Shown: positions 27,472 through 37,853, counted from the first letter of the stretch. The stretch: DNA of 64,000 nucleotides from CBDHFQ01 sp965262565 (GCA_965262565.1 CBDHFQ010000020.1:310001-374000), one strand, 5' to 3'. The notes: generated by a model from the letters alone, not told the origin. Numbers and translations: made by a program.

Positions 27472-28659
27472 ATGAGAATTTCGAAAGACGATCAAATTTG
27501 TATAATAGGCGGAGGTATTGCAGGCTTAGTTACAGCAATAGCATTAAGACATTACGGTTTTTCAGAAGTTAGCGTATTTTTTCAAAAGGCAGATAAGACT
27601 AATACAGGTTCGGTGGTGCATATCAGTGCCAATGCACTTAATGCGCTTACTTCCGTAAATATGTCGGAACGTGTTTTTTTGGAAGGAGTACCTTGGAAGC
27701 AAAGGGAATATAGATTTAAGAACAACAAGGTATTCAAAACCTTGGATATGGGTGACATTAAAGAGGAAGTAGGATTTCCACCTGTTTCTGTTCGCCTGGA
27801 GGATCTATTGGACCTTTTTAAGAGAGAACTACCTGCAAATAGCCTTATAGAAGGAGAGGACTTTATTTCTTATACTGAACATAGTAAACATGTAGAAGCT
27901 CACTTTTCCAGTGGGTTAGCAGAAAGTGCGGTAATGCTTATTGGGGCTGATGGAATACATTCCAGAGTTCGACTTCAAATGCGCGGAGAGAGTCCATTAA
28001 ATACCTCGAATAGAAAAGTGTTCTGGGGTAGCTTTTTGCCAAAAGAGGATATGCAGGAACTTATTACTGATAATGAAAAAATATTTAAGGAACCCTATAC
28101 AGAGTTTATAGGAGACGGAAGAAGTATTTCCTTATTTAGCTTTAGTGGTAATGAAATTCATTGTTATGTGAATATTTCTTCTGAAAACTACCCGGAAAAT
28201 GTAGATACAACTTCTCATTTGATGGGATTATTCAAACAATTTCCAAAGATAGTGACAGAAAGCCTGGAAAAAATCCCTTATTCTAATTGGAAAGAATTAG
28301 AAATGACGGATAGAAAAATCCCCAAGGGTTGGTATAATGGCAGAATTGTATTAGTCGGGAGGTCGATCCATCCTTCTCTACCTATCTCTCATGAAGGAGT
28401 TGGAATGGATATAGAAAGTGGTGTATTACTCGCGAGATTACTAGCGGAACAATTGAATATGAAAAAAGCATTTAAAGCTTTTGAGAAAAAAAGAAGAAGC
28501 AGAGTACGAATTTCATCTAAAATGGGTAGAAAAATGGAAAGAAGACTGTACTGGAAAAATCCCGTAGCACTTTTTCTAAGAAATCAATTTCCAGATATCT
28601 TCCCAGATCCCACCGTTGCATCCCCATTTACAAAATTAAATCATACCCATTACTATTAG
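27472..28659 (+). CDS. FAD-dependent monooxygenase
   Basis: The N-terminal dinucleotide fold ICIIGGGIAGLVTAIALRHYG binds FAD. LIGADGIHSRVR matches the DG motif, and LVGRSIHPSLPISHEGVGMDIESGVLLARLL corresponds to the GD motif, with GR in place of the usual GDAAH. This places the protein among class A flavoprotein monooxygenases (PheA/UbiH/salicylate hydroxylase group), which hydroxylate aromatic or polyketide-like substrates. The change from GD to GR is notable because the aspartate normally contacts the FAD ribose. I chose the ATG at 27472; the frame is open to 27394. The gene stands alone and gives no pathway context. Confidence 0.85.
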   Translation: MRISKDDQICIIGGGIAGLVTAIALRHYGFSEVSVFFQKADKTNTGSVVHISANALNALTSVNMSERVFLEGVPWKQREYRFKNNKVFKTLDMGDIKEEVGFPPVSVRLEDLLDLFKRELPANSLIEGEDFISYTEHSKHVEAHFSSGLAESAVMLIGADGIHSRVRLQMRGESPLNTSNRKVFWGSFLPKEDMQELITDNEKIFKEPYTEFIGDGRSISLFSFSGNEIHCYVNISSENYPENVDTTSHLMGLFKQFPKIVTESLEKIPYSNWKELEMTDRKIPKGWYNGRIVLVGRSIHPSLPISHEGVGMDIESGVLLARLLAEQLNMKKAFKAFEKKRRSRVRISSKMGRKMERRLYWKNPVALFLRNQFPDIFPDPTVASPFTKLNHTHYY

Positions 28660-28808
28660 CTGACATACTTTATTCATAGTTATTGAGAATGCTGCCATTA
28701 TGACACGAAATTTGACAATATTATGGATATAACGGCCAAATATTGTTAGTGGCACTATGCTTGCGTTCTAGAGAAAAGCATCGAAACACTTCAACTAAGA
28801 TAATAGAT

Positions 28809-29252
28809 ATGAGTAACGAGCGACACCAGGATGACTACTTAAAGGATATAAGAGAAGGCTTAAACGTATTTGGTCAGAAGGTGAATCGTATGATGGGAGA
28901 CCTTTTCAGTTCAGAAGCAAATCTGAGCGAATTAAAGGTACTCTCAGATATTTATGAAACAGATACTCAATATGTGGTAGAATTAGAATTACCCGGTTTG
29001 ACTAAAGAGTTCGTAAGTATTCAGGTCATAGAGAGAACCCTTTCCATTAAAGGAGTTAAAACTAAATCGATTCAGGATAGAACATACAGATATGAAGGAA
29101 GGCAATATGGTGAATTCCTCAAATCTTTTGAGATACCTGAATATGTTGAATTAAAAAATATAAAAGCAAGTTTTGATTCAGGTGTATTACGAGTTCGTTT
29201 TCCATTAATCTTGGATGAACTGGAAGATGCTACTGACATTAATATAGATTAA
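28809..29252 (+). CDS. Hsp20/alpha-crystallin family small heat-shock protein
   Basis: At 147 residues, the protein has an alpha-crystallin domain from about residue 50: SDIYETDTQYVVELELPGLTKEFVSIQVIERTLSIKGVK, then EFLKSFEIPEYVELKNIKASFDSGVLRVRFP, with the G-V-L motif. These ATP-independent chaperones hold unfolding proteins. It lies 36 bp upstream of dnaK on the same strand, so the two are probably co-transcribed, a sensible chaperone pair. The ATG at 28809 was chosen because sequence upstream (from a TTG at 28743) looks non-coding. Confidence 0.92.
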   Translation: MSNERHQDDYLKDIREGLNVFGQKVNRMMGDLFSSEANLSELKVLSDIYETDTQYVVELELPGLTKEFVSIQVIERTLSIKGVKTKSIQDRTYRYEGRQYGEFLKSFEIPEYVELKNIKASFDSGVLRVRFPLILDELEDATDINID

Positions 29253-29288
29253 CAGTTATCAAAAAGGGAGAATTAAAGGGAATATTAT

Positions 29289-31199
29289 ATGAGTAAAATA
29301 ATAGGTATAGATTTAGGTACTACCAACTCTGCCGTAGCTGTCATGGAAGGAAATGAGCCTACGGTCATTGTTAACTCGGAAGGTAAGCGTACTACTCCAT
29401 CTGTAGTCGCATTTACTAAAGATGGTGATAGAATCGTAGGAGAGCAAGCTAAGCGTCAAGCATTAGCTAATCCGCTCAATACAATACGTTCTATTAAAAG
29501 ATTTATGGGACAAACTTATCAAGAGGCTCAGAAAGAGGGGGGAAATATGTCCTATGAAGTAGTATCTGGAAGAAATAACTTAGCAGTAGCTAAAATCGAA
29601 GATAAAACCTACACTCCTCAGGAAATCTCAGCTATGATTCTTCAAAAAATGAAGAAAACTGCTGAAGATTATCTTGGACATGAAGTTAAAGAAGCAGTAA
29701 TTACAGTACCTGCATATTTTAATGATTCTCAGCGTAATGCTACGAAGGAAGCGGGAGAAATTGCCGGTTTGAAAGTAAGAAGGATTATCAATGAGCCTAC
29801 AGCAGCAGCTTTGGCATATGGCTTAGATAAGCAGGATAAGAATCTAAAAATAGCTGTATTTGATTTAGGTGGCGGTACGTTTGATATATCAATTTTGGAG
29901 TTAGGAGATGGGGTATTTGAGGTACTCTCTACCAACGGAGATACTCATTTAGGTGGTGATAATTTCGACCAGGTAATTATCGACTGGTTAGCTCAGGAAT
30001 TTAATAAGGAACATGGAGTAGATGTACGTAAAGATCCTAAAGCACTTCAAAGGCTAAAAGAAGCTGCCGAAACTGCAAAAATTGAATTATCTACCACTTC
30101 TCAAACGGAAATCAATCTTCCTTATTTGACGATGGATGCCACTGGGCCGAAGCACTTAGAACTGACATTGACGAAAGCCAAATTCGAACAATTAGCTGAT
30201 TCCTTATTTGATCGGTTACTGACTCCAACTAAGGCTGCCATGGATGCAGCGAAATTATCTACCAGCGATATAGATGAAGTGATCCTGGTGGGTGGGTCTA
30301 CTCGTATTCCAAGGGTTCAGGAACTTGTCAAAGATTACTTTAAACGCGAACCTAATAAAAGTGTAAATCCTGATGAGGTGGTAGCTGTTGGTGCTGCTAT
30401 ACAAGGGGGTGTTTTAGCTGGGGACGTTAAAGGAGTATTGTTACTCGATGTGACTCCCTTATCCCTGGGAATTGAAACTATGGGTGGAGTAATGACAAAG
30501 TTGATCGAATCAAATACCACTATTCCAACTAAAAAATCAGAAACCTTTTCTACTGCAGCCGATAGTCAGACTTCTGTAGAGATCAATGTATTGCAGGGAG
30601 AAAGACCTATGGCAGGAGATAATAGATCTCTTGGTAAATTTCATCTCGATGGAATTCCGCCAGCACCTCGTGGTATTCCCCAGATTGAAGTTACTTTTGA
30701 TATAGATGCTAACGGTATTCTCAATGTAAGTGCTAGAGATAAGGCAACTGGAAAAGAGCAAAAGATTCGAATCGAGGCTTCAACTGGATTGAGCGAGGGT
30801 GAAATTGCTAGGATGAAGCAGGAAGCTAAAGAAAATGAAGCTGCTGATGCTCAGAGAAAAGAAGAGGTCGATAAATTAAATGCAGCTGATTCGACTATTT
30901 TTACTGCTGAAAAAATGTTGAAAGATGTAGCTGACCAACTTTCTGATGCCCACAAACAAGCTATTGAGGGATCTTTGAAAGAGTTGAAGGAGGCTCATCA
31001 GGCAAAAGATATTGGTAAGATAGATGCTGCAATGGCAGCGTTAAACACTGCTATGCAGAATGCTTCACAGGAAATCTATGCAGCTCAGCAACAAGCCAAT
31101 CCTACGGCAGAACCTGCAGGAGCTTCTACTAATGGAGCTAGTGATGATGAAGCTGAAGTAACAGATGTCGAATATGAAGAGGTAGACGATAATAAGTAA
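29289..31199 (+). CDS. dnaK: Molecular chaperone DnaK (Hsp70)
   Basis: All Hsp70 signatures are present: IGIDLGTTNSAVAV at the N-terminus, IAVFDLGGGTFDISIL, VILVGGSTRIPRVQELV and the linker/substrate domain VLLLDVTPLSLGIETMGGVMT. The helical lid runs to the C-terminus and ends in an acidic tail (DDEAEVTDVEYEEVDDNK). Length 636 is typical. It binds exposed hydrophobic peptides in an ATP-driven cycle. The hsp20 gene lies directly upstream; dnaJ and grpE are not nearby. A strong terminator follows. Confidence 0.99.
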   Translation: MSKIIGIDLGTTNSAVAVMEGNEPTVIVNSEGKRTTPSVVAFTKDGDRIVGEQAKRQALANPLNTIRSIKRFMGQTYQEAQKEGGNMSYEVVSGRNNLAVAKIEDKTYTPQEISAMILQKMKKTAEDYLGHEVKEAVITVPAYFNDSQRNATKEAGEIAGLKVRRIINEPTAAALAYGLDKQDKNLKIAVFDLGGGTFDISILELGDGVFEVLSTNGDTHLGGDNFDQVIIDWLAQEFNKEHGVDVRKDPKALQRLKEAAETAKIELSTTSQTEINLPYLTMDATGPKHLELTLTKAKFEQLADSLFDRLLTPTKAAMDAAKLSTSDIDEVILVGGSTRIPRVQELVKDYFKREPNKSVNPDEVVAVGAAIQGGVLAGDVKGVLLLDVTPLSLGIETMGGVMTKLIESNTTIPTKKSETFSTAADSQTSVEINVLQGERPMAGDNRSLGKFHLDGIPPAPRGIPQIEVTFDIDANGILNVSARDKATGKEQKIRIEASTGLSEGEIARMKQEAKENEAADAQRKEEVDKLNAADSTIFTAEKMLKDVADQLSDAHKQAIEGSLKELKEAHQAKDIGKIDAAMAALNTAMQNASQEIYAAQQQANPTAEPAGASTNGASDDEAEVTDVEYEEVDDNK

Positions 31200-31223
31200 T
31201 CGTTAATATTTGTTAATAAAATG

Positions 31224-31256
31224 AGAGACTGTCTCCTTAGGAGATAGTCTCTTTTT
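31224..31256 (+). terminator. Intrinsic terminator after dnaK
   Basis: AGAGACTGTCTCC (31224-31236) pairs with GGAGATAGTCTCT (31240-31252) through 13 positions, with one G-T pair, around a 3-base loop, and is followed by T's. It lies 25 bp past the dnaK stop. Confidence 0.9.
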
Positions 31257-31395
31257 CTATTAAGAGAAGTGTCGTTGAAATCCTCAATAAAACATCAATT
31301 TGATGTACGAAGTGAGATCGAAGATTGACTGCAGGTCAATAAAGATGCTTTTATGTAAGTTGCTGAACTTGGTTTATATAGTTCCAGGATGATTT

Positions 31396-34300
31396 TTACG
31401 ATCTGTATTCGGTTGGAGTAATACTAAATTCCTGTACAAATGATCTGGTAAAATAATTTGGGTCGTTAAATCCTACTTCATAGGCTACTTCCGAGATGCT
31501 TAAATCAGGATTTTTCAACAACTCCTTAGCTAAGTTTAAACGAATAAAGCGGACATAAGATGAAGGGGATCGATCAGTTAAGGCCTTAATTTTCCTAAAT
31601 AATTGAGTTCGGCTCATGCTCATTTCATCTGCCAGGCTGTCAATAGAAAATTGTGTATCAAATAAATGATCTTTTACCGTTTTTTGAAATTTCAGAATAA
31701 ACGCATTTTCCTTCTTTGTCGGCTTAGCGGATACCCCCAAATGTACTTCATCTAAAGAACGTCCTATTTCATCGAGTGATGGAGAATATTGCTGATAGTA
31801 TGATTGCAGTGTTTTCCTTAATTCTATAAGTTTCTGAATTCTAATATATAGCTCTTCAGGATCAAAGGGTTTAATCAGATATGCTTCTGCCCCTACTTTT
31901 AGGCCCGAGACTTTATCTGTTTGATCCGCTTTAGCTGTTAATAGAATAATCGGTATATGACTTGTACGACTGTCGTTTTTTAATTCTATACATACTTCAT
32001 ATCCATCCTTTTCTGGCATCATTATGTCAGAAATAATAATATCAGGAATATGTTCGATCGCCACATCTACTCCTTGCTGCCCATTAACAGCAGTCAATAT
32101 GTGAAAGGCTCCCTCTAAACATGCTTTTATATAGGCTAATACATCCTGATTATCTTCAATGATGAGAATGATTGGTAGGTCCTTCGTTTCAGCTTCACCA
32201 GAGACCTGTTTTCCCTCTTTAGAAGTAGCTATTTGAATATCATCAGTAAGTGGCATCATGATCATACCTTCGCCTGACATATTAGCAATCAACTGATGAG
32301 TATCCTGCCAATCTGATTCTTTTCTTATGGGAAGACGAACCTCAAAAGTACTTCCCTTATCTTTTATACTTGAAACATTCATAGAACCTCCTAACAAGGT
32401 TATAAGTTCTTTCGCAAAGGCCAGTCCTACACCTGTACCTTCATAAGTTCTTGTTGGAGAATCTGCTATCTGATAAAAACGATCAAAAATATGAGGAATA
32501 TCTACCTCAGCTATCCCAATCCCAGTGTCCTGTACCACGACTTGCAACATTTCAATATCATCTACTTCTACCTGATCAATGGTCAAATCAACAGATCCCT
32601 CTTCAGGAGTAAATTTAATGGCATTAGAAATCAAGTTGCTGATAATATCCTTCAACCGGTCAGGATCGTAATCCATAAGTAATTGATTTACATTACTATT
32701 TACTGAAAGATGAACGTGATTTGACTCTGCATATGAGTAGAACGACTCTCCCAAATATTTGAGGTAGGGGACAACATCCGCACAGACGTAACTAACGGTT
32801 AAGGTATGTGATTCAAGTTTAGCTAAATCCAGTACTTGATTTACAAGACGCAATAGTTGTTGACTATTTCTATAAACAATTTTTAGGTTGTCCTTAACTT
32901 CTTTGGGTAAAGAAAATGAGTTGCTTACTAAGGAGGTAAGGCCAGAAATTACGGTTAATGGTGTTCGAAACTCATGAGAGATATTGGTGAAAAACCTCGA
33001 TTTAGCTTTATCTAATTCTTTTAGCTGAAGAGTTTGTTTGGCAAGTTGTTCATTTTGTATAGCTACTTCTTTTGTCCGCTCATCCACCAGGGTCTCTAAA
33101 TGTTCGTTTTTCCGTTTTAGCTGTTGAGTTCTAAAGCGGGTATAACCAAATACAATACTTGCGATTAACAATAAGTAAGTCAAATACGCCCAAGGAGTGG
33201 CCCACCATGGCTTTTTTATATGAAAGTGGAAATTAGCACCTTCTATATTCCAGGTTCCATCAGCATTGGCAGCTTTAATTTGAAAGATGTATGTGCCAGG
33301 AGAGAGATTGGTATATCTGGCTATTCTCTGATCATTCGGTTCACTCCATTCCGAATCGTAGTTTGACAATTTCCAGGAATACACATTCTTTTCTGGATTG
33401 GCGAAATGAATACCAACGAATTCAAATGTCAAATCATTTTGATGGTAAGGTAAAACGAGAGGAGCCTTCTTGTGGTTATCCCAAAGAGCTTCTGGAGAAA
33501 TATGGGCATTTTTAATATATACATTTTTAATGGAAACTTTAGGAGGAACGGAATCTATAAACATAGATTGGGGATGAAAAGCATTTATTCCATTATTGCT
33601 TCCTATCCATATTTCCCCATTTTTTCTTTTGCAAATGGCCATCCTCCCTTTAAAACGTGCTTTCCTTCTCACACCATTTCTGTTCAGCATCAATCGATTA
33701 AAATTCGCTCGTACAGAATTTATTCTATAATTATTATGATTGTTATAAATATAAAATGATTGATGATTAGGATTAAAATGTACAATACCCTTTTGGGTCG
33801 GGAGCCAGATATTCCCTACAGCATCAATTATGGAGGGATCTTTAAAGGAATTATGAGGAAGGCCGTTAAATTGAGTAAATCGTTTTACTATACCTGAGTC
33901 GGGATGAATACAAAACAAGCCGTTGAGAAAAGAAGCTGTCCAGATATAGCCTTTTTGATCCTGATAAAAATTATTGAGGGATCTTAGTTCCCTTCTGGGA
34001 TCAGGCAAGCTGATAAATGAATCCAGAGCGCTATTCCACTTAAAAAGACCTTCAGTACCATTGGGCCCAACAAAAATTTCCTGATGAATTCCTTCAGCAA
34101 TAAAATTGATAGGTCTATTATTAAATATAGCCTTCCGGTTGAAGTCTCCGATATATTGTTTAAATCGATTTTCTTTCCTGAGATATCTGCTTAATCCTTC
34201 TCTGTAGGTCGTTAACCAAATTCTTCCGTTAGAATCCTCAAAAATATGGTCAATAGAATAATGTCCAAGTAGGCTAGTATCCTGCTTATTTATTGCTGCT

Positions 34301-36033
34301 TTAAAATGCGTTGCCTTGAAGTCATCTAAGCGAATTAAGCTAGCTCCATCCACTGCATAACCTACCCATAATTCATCTTCATTCATTGAGGCGTGTAAAG
34401 TGGAAATTTTATTACTAACAATCATTTCCGGAGAGTTGGTTGACGAAAAGTGAGCTAACAATTTACCTGAAGGATCTAATTGGAATAACCCTTGATTTAA
34501 GGAGCTAATCCAAAGGTTATTTTTCTTATCTTGACAAATATCAGTTACATATATGTTTTGATATTGTTTGAGTTCCTTAAGTGATGAATAGAAATTATTA
34601 GTTTGTTCATTAAAATATGTCAAGCCACTATTTGTTCCTACCCATATAGTAGAATCAGAGGACTCAAAAATACAATTAATGGTATCATTCGGTAAGCTGT
34701 GTTCAGAGAAGATGTCTTGTGAATAATATCTAAATGGAGGGGAAATAGAGGGGATCTGATACAATCCATGGTCTTTTGTGGCTATCCATAAAGTGTTAAA
34801 GGAATCCCAAAATGACCCAACAATCATCTCATTTTTGATATTAGGGGATAGTCTGTAAAAAGTAAAATCCTCCTGTTCTCGCTGATATTTTACCAGAATA
34901 TTGGTTCTAATAGGAATAAACCAAATATCGCTTTTACTATCCTCCTGAATAGGACATAAAATGAACTTATCGTTCCCTAAAGCATCTCTATCGAAGGCAT
35001 TATTGTATAATTCATTGTCAAATGGATAATATATTTGCTGTTTTTTATCTTTTAGGTTAAACACTTCTATCTCACCATTAAGACTTGCCCATATGTTATG
35101 TTGTGAACCGGGAAAAATAAATCGTGCTGTATTTGAAGTTACCCGATTTAGACTATGGGAAACAAGCGGGTCTATCTTTGATGGTGTAGGATCTTTGCCT
35201 TCGATTGATTGATTTGGAGAGGATTGAGAGTGGGTTGGTAGAGAAAACAGCCCTTGTTCTGCACCTATCCATAAAGTACCGCTTGGGTCAATGGTTAGCT
35301 CGTGAACATTTAATAGTGAATCCTGGGATAAATTTATTGTTCTAAATTGATCATTATCATTTTGATATGATTGGAGCCCTTTTCGGCTACCAAAGTGTAT
35401 GGTGCCACTTGGATGCTCGATGATAGGAATATGGTTATAGCTGTGGGAACTGGGAACCAGGCCGTAGGAATAGTAGGTAAGATGTTTATCTATTGGTATA
35501 TCAGGCTGAAAATGAGTGTACTGGTATAACTTTTCTTTCTTATGATCCCATCTGTTGATCGTTAATAATTTAGTTTCACTTTTTTCTGAAATGATCCACA
35601 ATTGGCGGCGGGAATCTTCGAATAAATATTGGATTCTTGCATGAGGTAGGTTAACCGAATCTCCCTCTAATCCCAAAAACAATTCAAATTGCTTTTTTCT
35701 GGGGTTATATCGTTCCAGTCCTTTTGATCCAAGGGTACCAGCTAAATAAATATTACTATCATGCCCCTCAATTAATTGGACTATTCGTCTAACAGATATT
35801 CCTGACCCTTCATCCAAAGCGTGAAACGTCTTAAACTCATATCCATCAAATCTTGCCAATCCATCTTCAGTTCCAATCCAGAGATATCCTTGTGTATCCT
35901 GGAGTAGAGAGAAAATAGAATTAGAAGGTAACCCATCTTCCACTGTAAATTGACGAGGCTGAAGCTTTTCAGATTGACTGAACATCTGAAAACTCATGAT
36001 CCACAGTAAGAAATATAAAGGTAGTGATTTCAT
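31396..36033 (-). CDS. Hybrid two-component system protein (propeller sensor, kinase, receiver, AraC HTH)
   Basis: A one-protein signalling system of the Bacteroidota HTCS type. In order: signal peptide; about 830 residues of regulator-propeller repeats (for example FTVEDGLPSNSIFSLLQDTQGYLWIGTEDGLARFDG, repeated with W-I/V-G-T motifs); a Y_Y_Y domain about 868-925; one membrane helix about 943-965; HisKA about 1008-1064 (FFTNISHEFRTPL, His about 1015); HATPase about 1118-1229 with NLISNAIKFTP and DTGIGI; a receiver about 1285-1395 with phospho-acceptor Asp near 1331 (IIISDIMMPEKDG); and an AraC-type DNA-binding domain from about 1465. Members usually sense oligosaccharides and control polysaccharide-use loci. 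Here no SusC/SusD or glycoside hydrolase gene is close, so its target is unknown. Confidence 0.95.
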   Translation of the reverse strand: MKSLPLYFLLWIMSFQMFSQSEKLQPRQFTVEDGLPSNSIFSLLQDTQGYLWIGTEDGLARFDGYEFKTFHALDEGSGISVRRIVQLIEGHDSNIYLAGTLGSKGLERYNPRKKQFELFLGLEGDSVNLPHARIQYLFEDSRRQLWIISEKSETKLLTINRWDHKKEKLYQYTHFQPDIPIDKHLTYYSYGLVPSSHSYNHIPIIEHPSGTIHFGSRKGLQSYQNDNDQFRTINLSQDSLLNVHELTIDPSGTLWIGAEQGLFSLPTHSQSSPNQSIEGKDPTPSKIDPLVSHSLNRVTSNTARFIFPGSQHNIWASLNGEIEVFNLKDKKQQIYYPFDNELYNNAFDRDALGNDKFILCPIQEDSKSDIWFIPIRTNILVKYQREQEDFTFYRLSPNIKNEMIVGSFWDSFNTLWIATKDHGLYQIPSISPPFRYYSQDIFSEHSLPNDTINCIFESSDSTIWVGTNSGLTYFNEQTNNFYSSLKELKQYQNIYVTDICQDKKNNLWISSLNQGLFQLDPSGKLLAHFSSTNSPEMIVSNKISTLHASMNEDELWVGYAVDGASLIRLDDFKATHFKAAINKQDTSLLGHYSIDHIFEDSNGRIWLTTYREGLSRYLRKENRFKQYIGDFNRKAIFNNRPINFIAEGIHQEIFVGPNGTEGLFKWNSALDSFISLPDPRRELRSLNNFYQDQKGYIWTASFLNGLFCIHPDSGIVKRFTQFNGLPHNSFKDPSIIDAVGNIWLPTQKGIVHFNPNHQSFYIYNNHNNYRINSVRANFNRLMLNRNGVRRKARFKGRMAICKRKNGEIWIGSNNGINAFHPQSMFIDSVPPKVSIKNVYIKNAHISPEALWDNHKKAPLVLPYHQNDLTFEFVGIHFANPEKNVYSWKLSNYDSEWSEPNDQRIARYTNLSPGTYIFQIKAANADGTWNIEGANFHFHIKKPWWATPWAYLTYLLLIASIVFGYTRFRTQQLKRKNEHLETLVDERTKEVAIQNEQLAKQTLQLKELDKAKSRFFTNISHEFRTPLTVISGLTSLVSNSFSLPKEVKDNLKIVYRNSQQLLRLVNQVLDLAKLESHTLTVSYVCADVVPYLKYLGESFYSYAESNHVHLSVNSNVNQLLMDYDPDRLKDIISNLISNAIKFTPEEGSVDLTIDQVEVDDIEMLQVVVQDTGIGIAEVDIPHIFDRFYQIADSPTRTYEGTGVGLAFAKELITLLGGSMNVSSIKDKGSTFEVRLPIRKESDWQDTHQLIANMSGEGMIMMPLTDDIQIATSKEGKQVSGEAETKDLPIILIIEDNQDVLAYIKACLEGAFHILTAVNGQQGVDVAIEHIPDIIISDIMMPEKDGYEVCIELKNDSRTSHIPIILLTAKADQTDKVSGLKVGAEAYLIKPFDPEELYIRIQKLIELRKTLQSYYQQYSPSLDEIGRSLDEVHLGVSAKPTKKENAFILKFQKTVKDHLFDTQFSIDSLADEMSMSRTQLFRKIKALTDRSPSSYVRFIRLNLAKELLKNPDLSISEVAYEVGFNDPNYFTRSFVQEFSITPTEYRS

Positions 36034-36219
36034 GTTTTCCCTATCACTAAACGATTGATATACTAGCTACAGACAATATGTATGAATAAAAGGGATAAAT
36101 AATAGGAAATCAATTACAGAGGTCAGAAGAGCAACAATTGATTAGCTAACTGTTTGGAATTAAGACTGATTTGTAGATAATAAAATAAATGTATAAATAC
36201 AATAATCGTTTAGGATTCC

Positions 36220-36921
36220 CTATAAAAGAGTTTCGTAATAATTCAATGCTTTTTGATAGTCTTTCAGGGAGTCAAACTTGAGATTTTCCTTTTTTGCAAA
36301 CTCTTCCATTTTTCGAACTTTTCCTAATTTAGAAAGAAATTGTTTCTTTTTTAATTTAATTAGGCTAATCTCGCCATCTATCAAAAGGTGAGTTAATTCA
36401 CGATGGGTAAATCTTTGGAAAGTTACGGCTTTTCCTACATTCTGGACGGTATGTTTACTCAGGTCTTTATAGTATTCTCTTAAAAGTTTTACTCTTCTCC
36501 CATCATATAATATTTGTACGAATTGGTTTCCAAATTTAGGATGAATTCTATTTTGAAAAATAATATCAGCATCTCTTAATTCTTTACTAAAATATAGATC
36601 CATTTCACCCGGGAGAATCACCTTAAGAAAAGATACATTTTCCAGGCCCACAATACTATCCCCTTGCATTGCTTCAAACATCTTTTCGTATCCATTATAA
36701 TTGACAGAAATATCCTGGAAACTATATCCTCGAGCATCGATAACTGTAGCTTTGGTCCATTGGTCAAATAAATAGGGAGAACCTTTGATATCTTCTTTGT
36801 AACGATCTCTCTCGATGGCATCCTGATCTATGGTACTATCTGATTGAGGGGTTAGCAATTGGCCATAAAGCCATAGTGATTGGCTCAAACAAAAGAAGAT
36901 AATTAACAATTTGGTATTCAA
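36220..36921 (-). CDS. Hypothetical exported protein
   Basis: I do not recognise the family with certainty. A signal peptide ends near WLYGQ (residue 21). The mature part of about 210 residues begins with GSPYLFDQWTKATVIDARGYSFQDISVNYNGYEKMFEA, continues with strands such as LENVSFLKVILP and QFVQILYDGRRVKLLREYYKDL, and ends in a charged helical tail. The segment from SPYLFDQWTKATVIDARG to VNYNGYEKMFEA resembles a short domain seen by memory in many Bacteroidota exported proteins. It is 98 bp upstream of the hybrid regulator on the same strand. Function unknown. Confidence 0.6.
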   Translation of the reverse strand: MNTKLLIIFFCLSQSLWLYGQLLTPQSDSTIDQDAIERDRYKEDIKGSPYLFDQWTKATVIDARGYSFQDISVNYNGYEKMFEAMQGDSIVGLENVSFLKVILPGEMDLYFSKELRDADIIFQNRIHPKFGNQFVQILYDGRRVKLLREYYKDLSKHTVQNVGKAVTFQRFTHRELTHLLIDGEISLIKLKKKQFLSKLGKVRKMEEFAKKENLKFDSLKDYQKALNYYETLL

Positions 36922-37018
36922 TTTCTTTACGCTTTTAGTAAAAAATTAGTCTTAGCTAAAGGTATCAATTGAGTTTTATCCTTTATGGATGTGCAAACAG
37001 ATATTAAATTAATAAATG

Positions 37019-37774
37019 TTAAGTAATTTCCTTTGAATATCCAAAATGTTTAAAATCGATTTGGTATTTCTGGTACACTTTATCCAGAAGGGCTTTGGTA
37101 TAATATTGATGTATTAGAAGATCTGCCTTCGTTTGATGAGGCTTTACAGAAGAATAATATGTATCAGGATCAATATTCACTTGTATCAATACATTCTTCA
37201 AGTCCTCTTCGAATTGTTCAAATCTCCCTATAAAATCATACTTAATACGTTCTTGATAGGTCATGAAATACTGAATTCTCCAATGTTGATCCATATACAT
37301 AACAGGTTGATCTATAATACTATTGACGAATTCCTCAAAAGAAAAATGGTGATCAGCATAAGCACCATATCCGTTTTGTACTAATAGTTGCCATTTCTCC
37401 CCTTTATTTTTAGCTATTTTATCCAGATAAGCCGAAAGTAGTCTGGTGTAGGGATTTCTGACGAAGCAAAATTTATAGATATCCCTCCTTGATAAGAATG
37501 CTTCTACATTTCCTATTTGCTGAATGGAAAGAAGAGGATGAAATTCCCTGTAATGAATGTACTGAAAATCATCAAATTCTGTAAGTTGGCCTAATTCAGC
37601 TTGTATGAGTATCTTTTTTATGGTACTGCATCCAACTTTAGGAGAGGAAGCGTGGAAGTAGTTGTGTTTTAAAGAGATAAAGGTTGAGCCTTTAAAATCA
37701 TCTATCCGGGTTCTGGGATGATACGGATCTGCCTGACGCCGAAAATCATCCCATCTACTCATCCAGTCGCTCAT
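37019..37774 (-). CDS. Sulfotransferase family protein (Sulfotransfer_2-like)
   Basis: The PAPS-binding elements of sulfotransferases can be seen. FHASSPKVGCSTIKKIL (about 37-53) matches the 5'-phosphosulfate loop, with Lys in PKVGCST. FCFVRNPYTRLLSAYLDKI (about 117-135) matches the 3'-phosphate-binding RxPYxRxxSxY pattern. The order and length fit the carbohydrate sulfotransferase group (Sulfotransfer_2), whose members transfer sulfate to sugar hydroxyls. No signal or membrane segment is seen. It is divergent from the GT39 glycosyltransferase gene, 79 bp away. A role in making a sulfated surface sugar is an inference from these neighbours. Confidence 0.82.
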   Translation of the reverse strand: MSDWMSRWDDFRRQADPYHPRTRIDDFKGSTFISLKHNYFHASSPKVGCSTIKKILIQAELGQLTEFDDFQYIHYREFHPLLSIQQIGNVEAFLSRRDIYKFCFVRNPYTRLLSAYLDKIAKNKGEKWQLLVQNGYGAYADHHFSFEEFVNSIIDQPVMYMDQHWRIQYFMTYQERIKYDFIGRFEQFEEDLKNVLIQVNIDPDTYYSSVKPHQTKADLLIHQYYTKALLDKVYQKYQIDFKHFGYSKEIT

Positions 37775-37853
37775 TATTTTTTAATTTAATTGGCTTTCTT
37801 TATTATATGTTCCAACTTTCAGGAAAGTTGAAGGATGGCTACAAATAATTTGT

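Noticed and set aside
33472..33759. 95-codon open frame antisense to the hybrid regulator
   Set aside because: Low-complexity Ile/Tyr-rich translation typical of an antisense shadow.
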